Assembly (NCBI RefSeq): GCF_024349685.1 | Contig: NZ_AP025944.1 | Span: 1,308,001-1,372,000 of the forward strand | DNA length: 64,000 bases | Reading direction: 5' to 3' | From: Pseudomonas sp. LRP2-20 | Lineage (GTDB): Bacteria; Pseudomonadota; Gammaproteobacteria; Pseudomonadales; Pseudomonadaceae | In this document: positions 34,929 through 42,077 of the stretch, one piece after another | How positions within the stretch are numbered: the first letter of the stretch is position 1 | How the letters are laid out: every line of letters begins with the position of its first letter | Program-made: the position numbers and the translations under genes | Notes under the pieces: generated by a model | Told to the model about the DNA's origin: nothing | Database searches by the model: none | The model's input: the letters and a program-made list of their open reading frames with translations, nothing else

Positions 34929-35708
34929 ATGAGCAACATGAACCACGAACGTGTCCTCAGTGTGCATCACTGGAACGACACCCTGTTCAGCTTCAAGTGC
35001 ACCCGCGACCCGGGCCTGCGCTTCGAGAACGGTCAGTTCGTGATGATCGGCCTGCAACAGGACAATGGCCGTCCGCTCATGCGCGCCTATTCCATCGCTT
35101 CGCCGAACTGGGAAGAGCACCTGGAGTTCTTCAGCATCAAGGTCCCGGACGGCCCGCTGACCTCGCAGCTGCAGCACCTGAAGGAAGGCGACGAGATCAT
35201 CATCAGCAAGAAGCCAACCGGTACCCTGGTCCTCGACGACCTGAAACCGGGCAAGCACCTGTACCTGCTGAGCACTGGCACTGGCCTGGCGCCGTTCATG
35301 AGCGTCATCCAGGACCCGGAAACCTACGAGCGCTTTGAAAAAGTGATCCTGGTTCACGGTGTGCGTTACGTCAACGAAGTGGCCTACCGCGAGTTCATCA
35401 CCGAGCACCTGCCGCAGAACGAGTTCTTCGGTGAGTCGGTCCGTGACAAGCTGATCTACTACCCGACCGTGACCCGCGAGCCGTTCGAAAACCAGGGCCG
35501 CCTGACCGACCTGATGCGCAGTGGCAAGCTGTTCAGCGATATCGGCCTGCCACCGATCAACCCAGAGGACGACCGCGCGATGATCTGCGGCAGCCCGAGC
35601 ATGCTTGACGAGACCAGCGAAGTGCTCGACAGCTTCGGCCTGAAGGTCTCCCCACGTATGCGCGAACCGGGTGACTACCTGATCGAGCGTGCCTTCGTCG
35701 AGAAGTAA
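34929..35708 (+). CDS. fpr: Ferredoxin-NADP+ reductase
   Basis: A 259-residue FAD enzyme exchanging electrons between NADPH and ferredoxin or flavodoxin; it supports oxidative-stress defence and iron-sulfur repair. The FAD motif RAYSIASPN, the pyrophosphate-binding STGTGLAPFMS and the NADPH-binding MICGSPSML are intact, and the C-terminus YLIERAFVEK matches the pseudomonad FprA type. Start at ATG 34929 after AGGAGCCCCTTAG. A strong terminator follows. Confidence 0.95.
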   Translation: MSNMNHERVLSVHHWNDTLFSFKCTRDPGLRFENGQFVMIGLQQDNGRPLMRAYSIASPNWEEHLEFFSIKVPDGPLTSQLQHLKEGDEIIISKKPTGTLVLDDLKPGKHLYLLSTGTGLAPFMSVIQDPETYERFEKVILVHGVRYVNEVAYREFITEHLPQNEFFGESVRDKLIYYPTVTREPFENQGRLTDLMRSGKLFSDIGLPPINPEDDRAMICGSPSMLDETSEVLDSFGLKVSPRMREPGDYLIERAFVEK

Positions 35709-35724
35709 GACGAACACGGCAACG

Positions 35725-35754
35725 AAAAAACGCAGACCCGGGTCTGCGTTTTTT
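35725..35754. terminator. Bidirectional terminator between fpr and trmO
   Basis: AAAAAACGCAGACCC and GGGTCTGCGTTTTTT form a 15-pair stem with T-runs on both strands, so it can serve both fpr and the convergent trmO. Confidence 0.9.
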
Positions 35755-35775
35755 ATGCCTGCAAGGTGGCAATGT

Positions 35776-36471
35776 TCAATTTTCCCGAACGACTTCCAGC
35801 ACCTGGATCTGATCCGGTTGCGGGTAGTGCCAGCGGACCTGCACGTCCCAGAACTTCACCCCGTACACCCGCTCCGGCGGTGGCACCTGATAGGCCGGGC
35901 GCGGATCCTGTGCCAGGCATTGCTCGATCAGTTCCACCAACGGCTCGCCAAGCCGCAGCCCATGCTCATGGGCCTGGGGTAGGGCAGTGTCGCTCCAGCC
36001 AACGGCAATCGCGACCGGTGCATCACTGGCCATCAGGTTGCTCGCCCCGGCCACGCTGTCGGCGTAAGGCACATAGGGTTTGATATCCAGCACCGGCGTA
36101 CCGTCCAGCAGGTCGATGCCTGACAGCAACAGGCGCCCCGGCTCCACGCCCTCCAGGCGCACCACCGACTGGCCGATGCCGTTGGGGCGGTGGGTGGCGC
36201 GGGTGGCGAACACGCCCATGCTCTTGTTGCCACCCAGGCGCGGCGGGCGCACTTTCAGGCGTGGCTTGTCTTCCAGTGCCTGGTGGAACAGGAACAGCAG
36301 CCAGACATGGCTGACCTGCTCCAGCCCGGCTACCGCATCGCCCTGATCGAACGGCGGCAGCAGCTCCAGCACCCCGCGTGCGGCTGGCGCCAGCTGGGGC
36401 TGGCGCGGGATGGCGAACTTTTCCTTGAAGCAGGAGCGGACGATGCCGACCGGTGCAACTGTATGCTGCAT
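35776..36471 (-). CDS. trmO: tRNA (N6-threonylcarbamoyladenosine 37) methyltransferase TrmO
   Basis: This 231-residue TsaA/YaeB-fold protein methylates t6A37 of tRNA with SAM. An N-terminal VGIVRSCFKEKFAIPRQPQLAP, then LEQVSHVWLLFLFHQ, GVFATRATHRPNGIGQSVVRL and DGTPVLDIKPYVPYADS are the conserved TsaA blocks; a C-terminal TrmO domain follows. ATG at 36471 is preferred over an upstream GTG at 36477. The DUF1456 gene upstream ends six bases away, so the two are probably co-transcribed. Confidence 0.88.
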   Translation of the reverse strand: MQHTVAPVGIVRSCFKEKFAIPRQPQLAPAARGVLELLPPFDQGDAVAGLEQVSHVWLLFLFHQALEDKPRLKVRPPRLGGNKSMGVFATRATHRPNGIGQSVVRLEGVEPGRLLLSGIDLLDGTPVLDIKPYVPYADSVAGASNLMASDAPVAIAVGWSDTALPQAHEHGLRLGEPLVELIEQCLAQDPRPAYQVPPPERVYGVKFWDVQVRWHYPQPDQIQVLEVVREN

Positions 36472-36477
36472 GGCCAC

Positions 36478-36939
36478 TCAGCCGCGCACGCGCAGGGTCA
36501 GGCCCTTGAGGAAATTGCGCAGCAGCTGGTCGCCGCACGGCCGGTAGTTGTCATGCCCGACCTTGCGGAACAGCGCGCTGAGCTCGGGCTTGGACACCGG
36601 GAAATTGACCGCCTTGAGGATGGCGTGCAGGTCTTCCTCCTTGAGTTCGAAGGCTACCCGCAGCTTTTTCAGGATGGTGTTGTTGGTTACCGGCAACTCC
36701 ACCGGCTGCGGTGGGCGGCTGTCGTCCTTGCCACGGCGATGGATTACCAGGCCGTCCAGGAAGTGCGCCATGACCCGCTCCGGGCAGCGCACGAAACCGG
36801 CTTCGTCTTCCTTCTTCAAGTAGGTAGCGAGCACGATCGGGTTAACTTCGAGGCCGGACAGCGCGATGATTTCGGCCATCTTGGCGTCGTTCACCTTGAG
36901 CATGTAGCGCAGGCTGCGCAGGACATCGTTGTGGTTCAT
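36478..36939 (-). CDS. DUF1456 (YehS-like) protein
   Basis: A 153-residue protein beginning MNHNDVLRSLRYML, the hallmark of the DUF1456 family. The sequence shows two similar halves (DVLRSLRYMLKVNDAKMAEII and TILKKLRVAFELKEEDLHAIL), so it is an internal tandem repeat of about 70 residues. No catalytic motif is visible and no function is established. It lies between the pseudouridine-synthase-like gene and trmO, both RNA-related, which hints at an RNA or translation role. Confidence 0.8.
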   Translation of the reverse strand: MNHNDVLRSLRYMLKVNDAKMAEIIALSGLEVNPIVLATYLKKEDEAGFVRCPERVMAHFLDGLVIHRRGKDDSRPPQPVELPVTNNTILKKLRVAFELKEEDLHAILKAVNFPVSKPELSALFRKVGHDNYRPCGDQLLRNFLKGLTLRVRG

Positions 36940-36986
36940 TGCTGCAAAATCCTGTTCAGTAGCCACGCCGGGGCGCGGCGCATTGC

Positions 36987-37697
36987 TTAGAAACGTTCGG
37001 TGGCTGCCAGGTAACGCCACTGCCCCACGGGCAGCTTGCCCATCGACACCCCCCCCAGGCGAATGCGGCGCATGCCCAGCACTTCCAGGCGCAGGTAGGC
37101 ACACAGCTCGGCGATCTGCCCGGGTTGCGGGTTTTTCACGACCAGGCGCAGGTGGGTCTCGTTCTGCCAGCTGGCCTTGGCCTTGGGCAGCTCCCGGTCA
37201 TTGCGCGTAGCACCGCGCGCCAGGCGCTCCAAGGCCTGGGGCGTGGTTTCACCGCGCACTTCAATGATGTATTCCTGCTCCATGCGACGCAGGTCGGCGT
37301 CGATCTTGCGGGTAACCCGCCAGTCCTGGGTGAACACCTGCAGGCCGCTGGCACCACGCTCCAGCGGAGCCAGGCAGGACAACCGGGCAAAATGCCCGTG
37401 CAACGGCCGTACGCCTTCGCGGTGGGCCTCGCTGAGGTTGCCCATGTTGATAGCGGTACGGGCGGTTTCGCTGTCGACCCCAGCCGCTTGGTGCATCAGC
37501 AGGGTGACCGGGTCCAGTGCCTCGGCGCGTGCCCCCGGCAGCAGTTCGACTCGCTGGCCGTCGACCTTGAACTGGGGTTGCTCGACCACCACGCCATCGA
37601 CCGTGACCCAGCCTCCTTCGATATACAGCTCGGCCTCGCGGCGGGAGCAACCAAGCTGCTCGATGAGGCGTTTGGACAGGCGCACGGGTTCGGACAT
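36987..37697 (-). CDS. RsuA/RluF-family pseudouridine-synthase homologue with altered active site
   Basis: A 236-residue protein with an N-terminal S4 RNA-binding domain (MSEPVRLSKRLIEQLGCSRREAELYIEGGWVTVDG, read in two parts) and a pseudouridine-synthase fold. The family active-site motif GRLDxxTxGL is replaced here by APLERGASGL, near residue 111, so the catalytic Asp reads Glu and the preceding Arg reads Pro. The later EYIIEV, LRLVVKNP and VLGMRRIRLGGVSMG motifs are conserved. The codon is GAG on the coding strand. Because the rest of the protein is intact, it may bind RNA without isomerising uridine, or act with a shifted residue. Confidence 0.82.
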   Translation of the reverse strand: MSEPVRLSKRLIEQLGCSRREAELYIEGGWVTVDGVVVEQPQFKVDGQRVELLPGARAEALDPVTLLMHQAAGVDSETARTAINMGNLSEAHREGVRPLHGHFARLSCLAPLERGASGLQVFTQDWRVTRKIDADLRRMEQEYIIEVRGETTPQALERLARGATRNDRELPKAKASWQNETHLRLVVKNPQPGQIAELCAYLRLEVLGMRRIRLGGVSMGKLPVGQWRYLAATERF

Positions 37698-37816
37698 GGG
37701 GTAATTCGCAAGGCAGGAAAAGACCTACATTGTACCTGCCTGTACGCGGTTGATGATGGGAATCTGTGTCAGATGCGCCATTTTGCACGCAGACCACGGC
37801 ATATTCAGACGTCGCC

Positions 37817-38272
37817 TTAAGAGGCTGTAGGAATCAGCCTCATGTGCAGCAGGGGATAGGGCTGCCCCAAGCCGTCCGTTTCCGAGCGGCCGATCACTTC
37901 GAAGCCCTCATGCAAGTAGAAGCCTAGGGCTTGCGGATTCTGCTCGTTGACGTCCAGGCGTTCGGCATTCAGTTCGTCGATCGCATAGCGCAGCAGGCGC
38001 TTGCCAACCCCCTTGCCACGGTAGCCCGGTGCGACGAACAGCATGTGCACGTAGCCGTTGGCGACACCGGCGAAGCCGCAGATGCGCTGGCGATCCCGGC
38101 AGCAGATCAGCATCACCGCGTCGAGGTAGCGGCGCAATACCTGCTCGCGCAACAACAGGATGTAAGCATCGGGAAGGAAGTCATGGGTCGCACGCACCGA
38201 GTCTTCCCAAAGCTGCACCAGATCACCGTAGTCGCTGTAGCGCGGGGTGTGCAGCGTCAGAGCCGAATGCAT
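37817..38272 (-). CDS. GNAT-family N-acetyltransferase
   Basis: A 151-residue acetyltransferase. The acetyl-CoA loop is APGYRGKGVGKRLL, matching the R/Q-x-x-G-x-G signature, and the C-terminal NPQALGFYLHEGFEVIGRSE is typical of GNAT motif B. The ATG at 38272 follows AGGAGGAAC. Closest in look to YjaB-type GNAT proteins; substrate unknown. It is separated from the pseudouridine-synthase homologue by about 120 bases and is transcribed away from the glycine-rich gene. Confidence 0.82.
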   Translation of the reverse strand: MHSALTLHTPRYSDYGDLVQLWEDSVRATHDFLPDAYILLLREQVLRRYLDAVMLICCRDRQRICGFAGVANGYVHMLFVAPGYRGKGVGKRLLRYAIDELNAERLDVNEQNPQALGFYLHEGFEVIGRSETDGLGQPYPLLHMRLIPTAS

Positions 38273-38342
38273 GCCGGTGTTCCTCCTGGACGATAGAGAA
38301 AACATAGCAGGCCAACCACTGGTCGGCTTTTGCGTGTGTCGC

Positions 38343-38371
38343 TTGAAGCCTGGCTCGCTGAGGTCTATTAA
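38343..38371 (+). promoter_or_regulatory. Predicted promoter of the glycine-rich exported protein gene
   Basis: TTGAAG (38343-38348), 17 bases, TATTAA (38366-38371). The expected transcription start, near 38378, falls at the foot of the hairpin described next. Confidence 0.55.
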
Positions 38372-38375
38372 TTAG

Positions 38376-38396
38376 GCGTGGGAAAAATTCCCACGC
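38376..38396 (+). promoter_or_regulatory. Hairpin at the predicted 5' end of the glycine-rich gene mRNA
   Basis: GCGTGGGAA and TTCCCACGC pair around AAA. It is followed by A-rich sequence rather than T residues, so it is not a terminator for the rightward direction and more likely a 5' stabilising stem or protein site. Confidence 0.45.
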
Positions 38397-38470
38397 AAAG
38401 AAAAAGTAAAACTGACAACAGATTCCCGGCTTGATTTGGCGTTCTCGTGGCGAAGACCTGGAGACGGAAA

Positions 38471-39247
38471 ATGCAAATCCACATGCTGTTCAAGAGGGCT
38501 TTACTGGCAGTCGCTGTTGCAGGCGTGCTGTCGACGGCCATCGTATTGGTTCCTGACTCGATTTCTCATGGCTCTAGCGCCTATGCCAAGGATGGCGGTG
38601 GCGGTGGCGGTGGTCACGGTGGCGGCGGCGGCGGAAGTGGCGGCGGCGGCGGCGGTCACGGTGGCGGTGGCGGCGGAAGTGGCGGCGGCGGCGGTGGTCA
38701 CGGTGGCGGTGGCGGCGGAAGTGGCGGCGGCGGTGGTGGTCACGGTGGCGGCGGCGGCGGAAGTGGTGGCGGCGGTGGTGGTCACGGTGGCGGCGGAAGT
38801 GGCGGTGGCGGTGGTCACGGTGGCGGCAGCGGTGGTGGTAGCGGCAGCGGTGGCGGCCACGGTGGTAGTGGCAGTGGCGGTCATGCCGGTGACAGTAGCG
38901 GCCATGGTGAAGCAGGGCAGGGCCACGCTGGCAATTCAAACTCCGGTCGCAGCAGCAATCATGCTGAAGCGGGTGATGATCATGGCAATCACGTTGGCGG
39001 TGAGCCCGGTGACGATCATGGCAATCACGTTGGCGGTGAACCCGGTGACGATCATGGCAATCATGTTGGCGGTGAGCCCGGTGACGATCATGGCAATCAT
39101 GTTGGCGGTGAACCTGGCGACGATCATGGCAATCACGTTGGTGGTGAACCTGGTGACGATCATGGCAACCATGTGGGTCGCGAACAGGGTGATGACCGCG
39201 GTGCTCATGCCGCCGGCGAAGTCGGGGATGACAACAGCAGGAGCTGA
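38471..39247 (+). CDS. Exported Gly/His-rich repeat protein, uncharacterised
   Basis: A 258-residue protein with a signal peptide (KRALLAVAVAGVLSTAIVLV, residues 8-27) and no recognisable fold. Residues about 43-140 are almost only Gly, Ser and His in units like GGGGGGHGGGGGGSGG. Residues 168-239 are six copies of a 12-residue repeat GDDHGNHVGGEP, followed by degenerate copies. The mature protein is likely disordered; its many His and Asp residues suggest metal binding, but this is inference. The start is ATG 38471, after GGAGACGGAAA. Another reading frame is also open through this repetitive DNA but lacks a signal peptide and is considered a shadow. Confidence 0.75.
   Translation: MQIHMLFKRALLAVAVAGVLSTAIVLVPDSISHGSSAYAKDGGGGGGGHGGGGGGSGGGGGGHGGGGGGSGGGGGGHGGGGGGSGGGGGGHGGGGGGSGGGGGGHGGGGSGGGGGHGGGSGGGSGSGGGHGGSGSGGHAGDSSGHGEAGQGHAGNSNSGRSSNHAEAGDDHGNHVGGEPGDDHGNHVGGEPGDDHGNHVGGEPGDDHGNHVGGEPGDDHGNHVGGEPGDDHGNHVGREQGDDRGAHAAGEVGDDNSRS
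38597..38880. repeat. Short GGC/GGT-rich tandem repeats in the glycine-rich gene
   Basis: Alternating units encoding GGGGGGHGGG and GGGGGGSGGG, about 42 bases per pair, with the motif GGTCACGGTGGCGG repeated at least seven times. Copy number could vary by slippage. Confidence 0.8.
38972..39187. repeat. Six 36-bp tandem repeats encoding GDDHGNHVGGEP
   Basis: Six consecutive 36-base units share GATCATGGCAA and related cores, differing mainly at third codon positions. The sixth ends VGREQ and then the array decays. Between-unit silent differences argue for age and selection on the protein, not a very recent expansion. Confidence 0.88.
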
Positions 39248-39263
39248 TTGGCAGTGAACAGCC

Positions 39264-39294
39264 CATACAAGACCCAGCGGACGGGTTTTGTATG
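39264..39294 (+). terminator. Hairpin after the glycine-rich gene
   Basis: CATACAAGACCC and GGGTTTTGTATG make a 12-pair stem (two G-U-type pairs) with a seven-base loop. No U-run follows; it may be an attenuating hairpin between this gene and the DUF6502-like gene. Confidence 0.5.
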
Positions 39295-39438
39295 AGCGGG
39301 TCAGGGCAGTGCAGCCCTATCACGCGTTTGCAGTGAGCGCTGACAGCTTTTTCTCATTCTCGGTGGGAGGTCGTTACAGTTCGTGTGGGATGTTTTCCCG
39401 CGTCGTATACTGGGTTCAACTGTCAAGGAATGCGCTCC

Positions 39439-40284
39439 ATGCAACCGCCCTCTATTCCCCCGTCCATGTTGAGTGCACTGCGCAGGGTCATGCGCCCTCT
39501 GGTGCGCCTGATGTTGCGCAAAGGGGTGACCTACACGATGTTCACCGATGTGCTCAAGGACGTGTTCGTCGATGTGGCCCATCGCGAGTTTGGCCTTGAC
39601 GGCAAGGTACCGACCGACAGCCGCATCAGCCTGCTTACAGGCGTGCATCGCAAGGATGTGCGGCGGCTGCGAAGTGAAAATGACACGTCCCTCGCAGCGC
39701 TTCCGGAAAACATCACCCTAGGTGCGCAACTGGTGAATGTATGGACCAGTAGCCCGCCATTCTGCTCCGAGGCCGGGCAGGCATTGGCCTTGCCGCGGCT
39801 TGCCAGCGTTGGCGGCGACTGCTCGTTCGATGCCTTGGTGGCGAAGATCAGCACGGACATCCGTGGGCGGGTGGTGCTGGATGAGTGGCTGCGCCTGGGC
39901 ATCGTCCGCCTCGATGATCAGGATTGCGTCCACCTCGAGGCCCAGGCATTCGTGCCGCAGAAGGGCTTCGAAGAGAAAGCCGCGTACTTTGGCCATAACC
40001 TGCATGATCACGCGTGCGCAGCGGTGCATAACCTTAGCGGTGAAGGCCTGCCGTTCTTTGAACGCAGCGTGCACTACGATGCCCTGACCTCGGCCAGCGT
40101 CGACACGCTGCGCGAAGCGGTCGCCAAGGATGGCATGCAAACCCTGCTGGCTTTCAGCCGGCTGGCCGCTGAGCTGGAAAACACCGACGTGCCAGGCCAC
40201 GAGCAACGCCAGCGGATCACTGTCGGGCTTTATTTCTACACTGAAGCCACTGATCCCGACTCGTCGAAGACAGCCGACTCATGA
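39439..40284 (+). CDS. DUF6502-like cytoplasmic protein
   Basis: A 281-residue soluble protein with no signal peptide. The N-terminal part (SALRRVMRPLVRLMLRKGVTYTMFTDVLKDVF read in two parts) and ISLLTGVHRKDVRRLR look like a winged-helix-type domain, and the whole matches what I recall of DUF6502. ATG at 39439 is preferred because AAGGA lies nine bases before it. A TATACT -10 box is at 39406-39411. Its stop overlaps the start of the next gene (ATGA), so the two are translationally coupled. The predicted DNA-binding look suggests it might regulate the exported partners; this is inference. Confidence 0.75.
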   Translation: MQPPSIPPSMLSALRRVMRPLVRLMLRKGVTYTMFTDVLKDVFVDVAHREFGLDGKVPTDSRISLLTGVHRKDVRRLRSENDTSLAALPENITLGAQLVNVWTSSPPFCSEAGQALALPRLASVGGDCSFDALVAKISTDIRGRVVLDEWLRLGIVRLDDQDCVHLEAQAFVPQKGFEEKAAYFGHNLHDHACAAVHNLSGEGLPFFERSVHYDALTSASVDTLREAVAKDGMQTLLAFSRLAAELENTDVPGHEQRQRITVGLYFYTEATDPDSSKTADS

Positions 40285-42023
40285 CTATCCTCCCGCGCTG
40301 CCTCAGTATCGTCGCACTCGTCCTGGGTTTCGGGCTGAATCTGGTGGCGCCTGTCGAGGTGGCCGCGGCGCCGGTTTGTGTCAGCCGTGATGAAGTGGGT
40401 ATGGCCGGCGCGGCGGGCATGCAGTTCCCAGGAGGTGTCGGAGGTACCGGCGCCAGAACCGGCGGTGTTGGCGGCACTGGCGTGCGCAGCGAGAACGGCG
40501 GCGTGGGCGGCACGGGGGCGCCGATCCAGCAGCGGCCTGGCGGTACTGGCGGTACCGGCGCGGTGGCGGAGGGAGTCGACGGCACCTTCATCGATCGCGG
40601 TCACGGTGGCGTGGGCGGTAGCGGCGCCCCGATCCAGCGTCCAGGTGGTACCGGTGGCACGGGGATCGTCGGCACCATCACCGGGTTCGCTTCGATCTGC
40701 GTCAATGGCCAGGAGGTGCACTACGGCAAGGATGTGCCTGTGAGTGAGAACGGTGCCCCTGCCAGCAGCGCTCATCTGGCGATTGGCCAGGTTGTCGCGG
40801 TGGAGGCCTATGGCACGCAGCGCGGCTTGCAAGCCGGCCGTATTGCGATCCTCAACGTTTACGAAGGGCCGTTGACGGCGCTGCCCACTGCTTCGGGGCC
40901 ACTGCGGGTCATGGGGCAACCCGTGCGCCTTGCCGCCGGGGCGCGCGTGGCTGAAGGGCTGCGGCCGGGCGAGCCGGTCAGGGTCAGCGGCCTGCGCGAT
41001 GCGGCAGGAGAAGTGGTGGCTAGCCGAATCGAGCGGGCGCCTGGGCTCAGAGAGGCCAGTGCCATCGGTACGGTTGACCGTCCCGGCAGCCTCCAGGGTC
41101 TGCAGCTGGGGACTCGCGTGGCACCGGCGCGGGAAGTGCTGGTGCGTGGTCAATGGACCGGGCGCCAGCTGGAAGTGGCGCAGACCCGCCCAGACCCGAG
41201 CCTGCCTTTTGCTGGCCGCGTGCAGACTGCGGTGATCGAGGGGCTGGTACAGCGCACCCAGGCGCATCAGCTGGTGGTGGCTGGCATCAATGTGACGCTG
41301 GGGCAGGATACCGTGGTCGTCGGCAGGCAGCCTACGGCGATTGCGCTTGACCAACGGGTGCGGGTAAGCGGGGTATTCAGTGCTACCCACGGATTACGCG
41401 CATCCCGCGTCGAGTTCCACGACGACCGCGTCGACAATTCGGACAGAGGGCATTCAGGGCGCAATGGCGAGCACGGTCCAGGCGGTTCGGGAACCTCGAA
41501 TAACAGTGGCCAGGGCGAGCGTGGTGCGTCCAGCACCCGTAGCGAAGTCAGTGATGATCACAGTGGACGCAGCTCGGGTAGTGGTTCCGCTGACCATGAC
41601 AGCGTTGAAACTGAGGACAGGTCTGGAAGGTCGGGGCATGTCGACAGCGTGGAGCAGCGCGAGACCAGCAACAGTGGCAGCTCCGATCGGGTGGAGAAGC
41701 TCGAAGAGGTTGAAAAAGTAGAGCTCGAAAAAGTCGAGAAGGTTGAAAAGGTAGAGAAAGTCGAAAAACCTGAGAAGGTCGAAAAGGTAGAGAAAGTCGA
41801 AAGGCCTGAGAAGGTCGAGAAGGTGGAGAAAGTCGAAAGGCCTGAGAAGGTCGAGAAGGTTGAAAAAGTCGAGAAGGTCGAAAAGCCTGAAAAAGTCGAG
41901 AAAGTGGAAAAAGTCGAAAGGGTTGAAAAACCTGAAACGGTAGAAAAAGTCGAAAGGCCTGAAACGGTAGAGAAGGTCGAAAAAGTCGAAAAAGTCGAGC
42001 ATCCAGAGCGTTCCGGGCATTAG
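40281..42023 (+). CDS. Exported DUF5666-like protein with GGVGGTG and VEK repeats
   Basis: A 580-residue protein with a signal peptide (residues 1 to about 30, ending VEVAAA). Residues about 50-130 carry GGVGGTG/GGTGGTG repeats. Residues about 135-380 hold successive DUF5666-type small beta domains, seen as repeated VEGxV, VGQ/LDQRVRVSGxF and ASRIE/ASRVEF motifs. A charged linker follows, then residues 471-576 are almost entirely VEKVEK and VEKPEK/VERPEK units. The protein is probably periplasmic or surface-exposed, with a tail that could be coiled coil or an extended wall spacer. It overlaps the DUF6502-like gene by four bases. Function unknown. Confidence 0.78.
   Translation: MTILPRCLSIVALVLGFGLNLVAPVEVAAAPVCVSRDEVGMAGAAGMQFPGGVGGTGARTGGVGGTGVRSENGGVGGTGAPIQQRPGGTGGTGAVAEGVDGTFIDRGHGGVGGSGAPIQRPGGTGGTGIVGTITGFASICVNGQEVHYGKDVPVSENGAPASSAHLAIGQVVAVEAYGTQRGLQAGRIAILNVYEGPLTALPTASGPLRVMGQPVRLAAGARVAEGLRPGEPVRVSGLRDAAGEVVASRIERAPGLREASAIGTVDRPGSLQGLQLGTRVAPAREVLVRGQWTGRQLEVAQTRPDPSLPFAGRVQTAVIEGLVQRTQAHQLVVAGINVTLGQDTVVVGRQPTAIALDQRVRVSGVFSATHGLRASRVEFHDDRVDNSDRGHSGRNGEHGPGGSGTSNNSGQGERGASSTRSEVSDDHSGRSSGSGSADHDSVETEDRSGRSGHVDSVEQRETSNSGSSDRVEKLEEVEKVELEKVEKVEKVEKVEKPEKVEKVEKVERPEKVEKVEKVERPEKVEKVEKVEKVEKPEKVEKVEKVERVEKPETVEKVERPETVEKVEKVEKVEHPERSGH
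40435..40670. repeat. GGVGGTG-encoding repeats in the DUF5666-like gene
   Basis: Five or more imperfect units encoding GG(V/T)GGTG, spaced 10-20 residues apart, with cores such as GGTGTTGGCGGCACTGG. Confidence 0.7.
41691..42000. repeat. VEK/PEK-encoding repeats at the 3' end of the DUF5666-like gene
   Basis: Nine-base units GTCGAGAAG/GTAGAGAAA repeat more than 30 times, interrupted by CCTGAGAAG or AGGCCTGAG variants. The run encodes a tail of alternating Val, Glu, Lys and Pro. Confidence 0.88.
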
Positions 42024-42077
42024 GCAACTAGGCTGGGTAAGTCCGATCACACTTCCCGACGCAATACTGAGGTGCAG

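Noticed and set aside
36478..37104. Longer DUF1456 start reaching into the pseudouridine-synthase homologue
   Set aside because: The extension has no similarity to the family, which starts MNHND; ATG 36939 is used.
38972..39187. CRISPR-like direct repeats
   Set aside because: Units are head-to-tail without spacers and lie inside a coding frame with period 36, so this is a protein repeat.
38436..39257. Alternative frame through the glycine-rich gene, encoding Val/Ala-rich repeats
   Set aside because: It lacks a ribosome site and a credible N-terminus. The frame starting at 38471 has a signal peptide, a ribosome site and regular peptide repeats.
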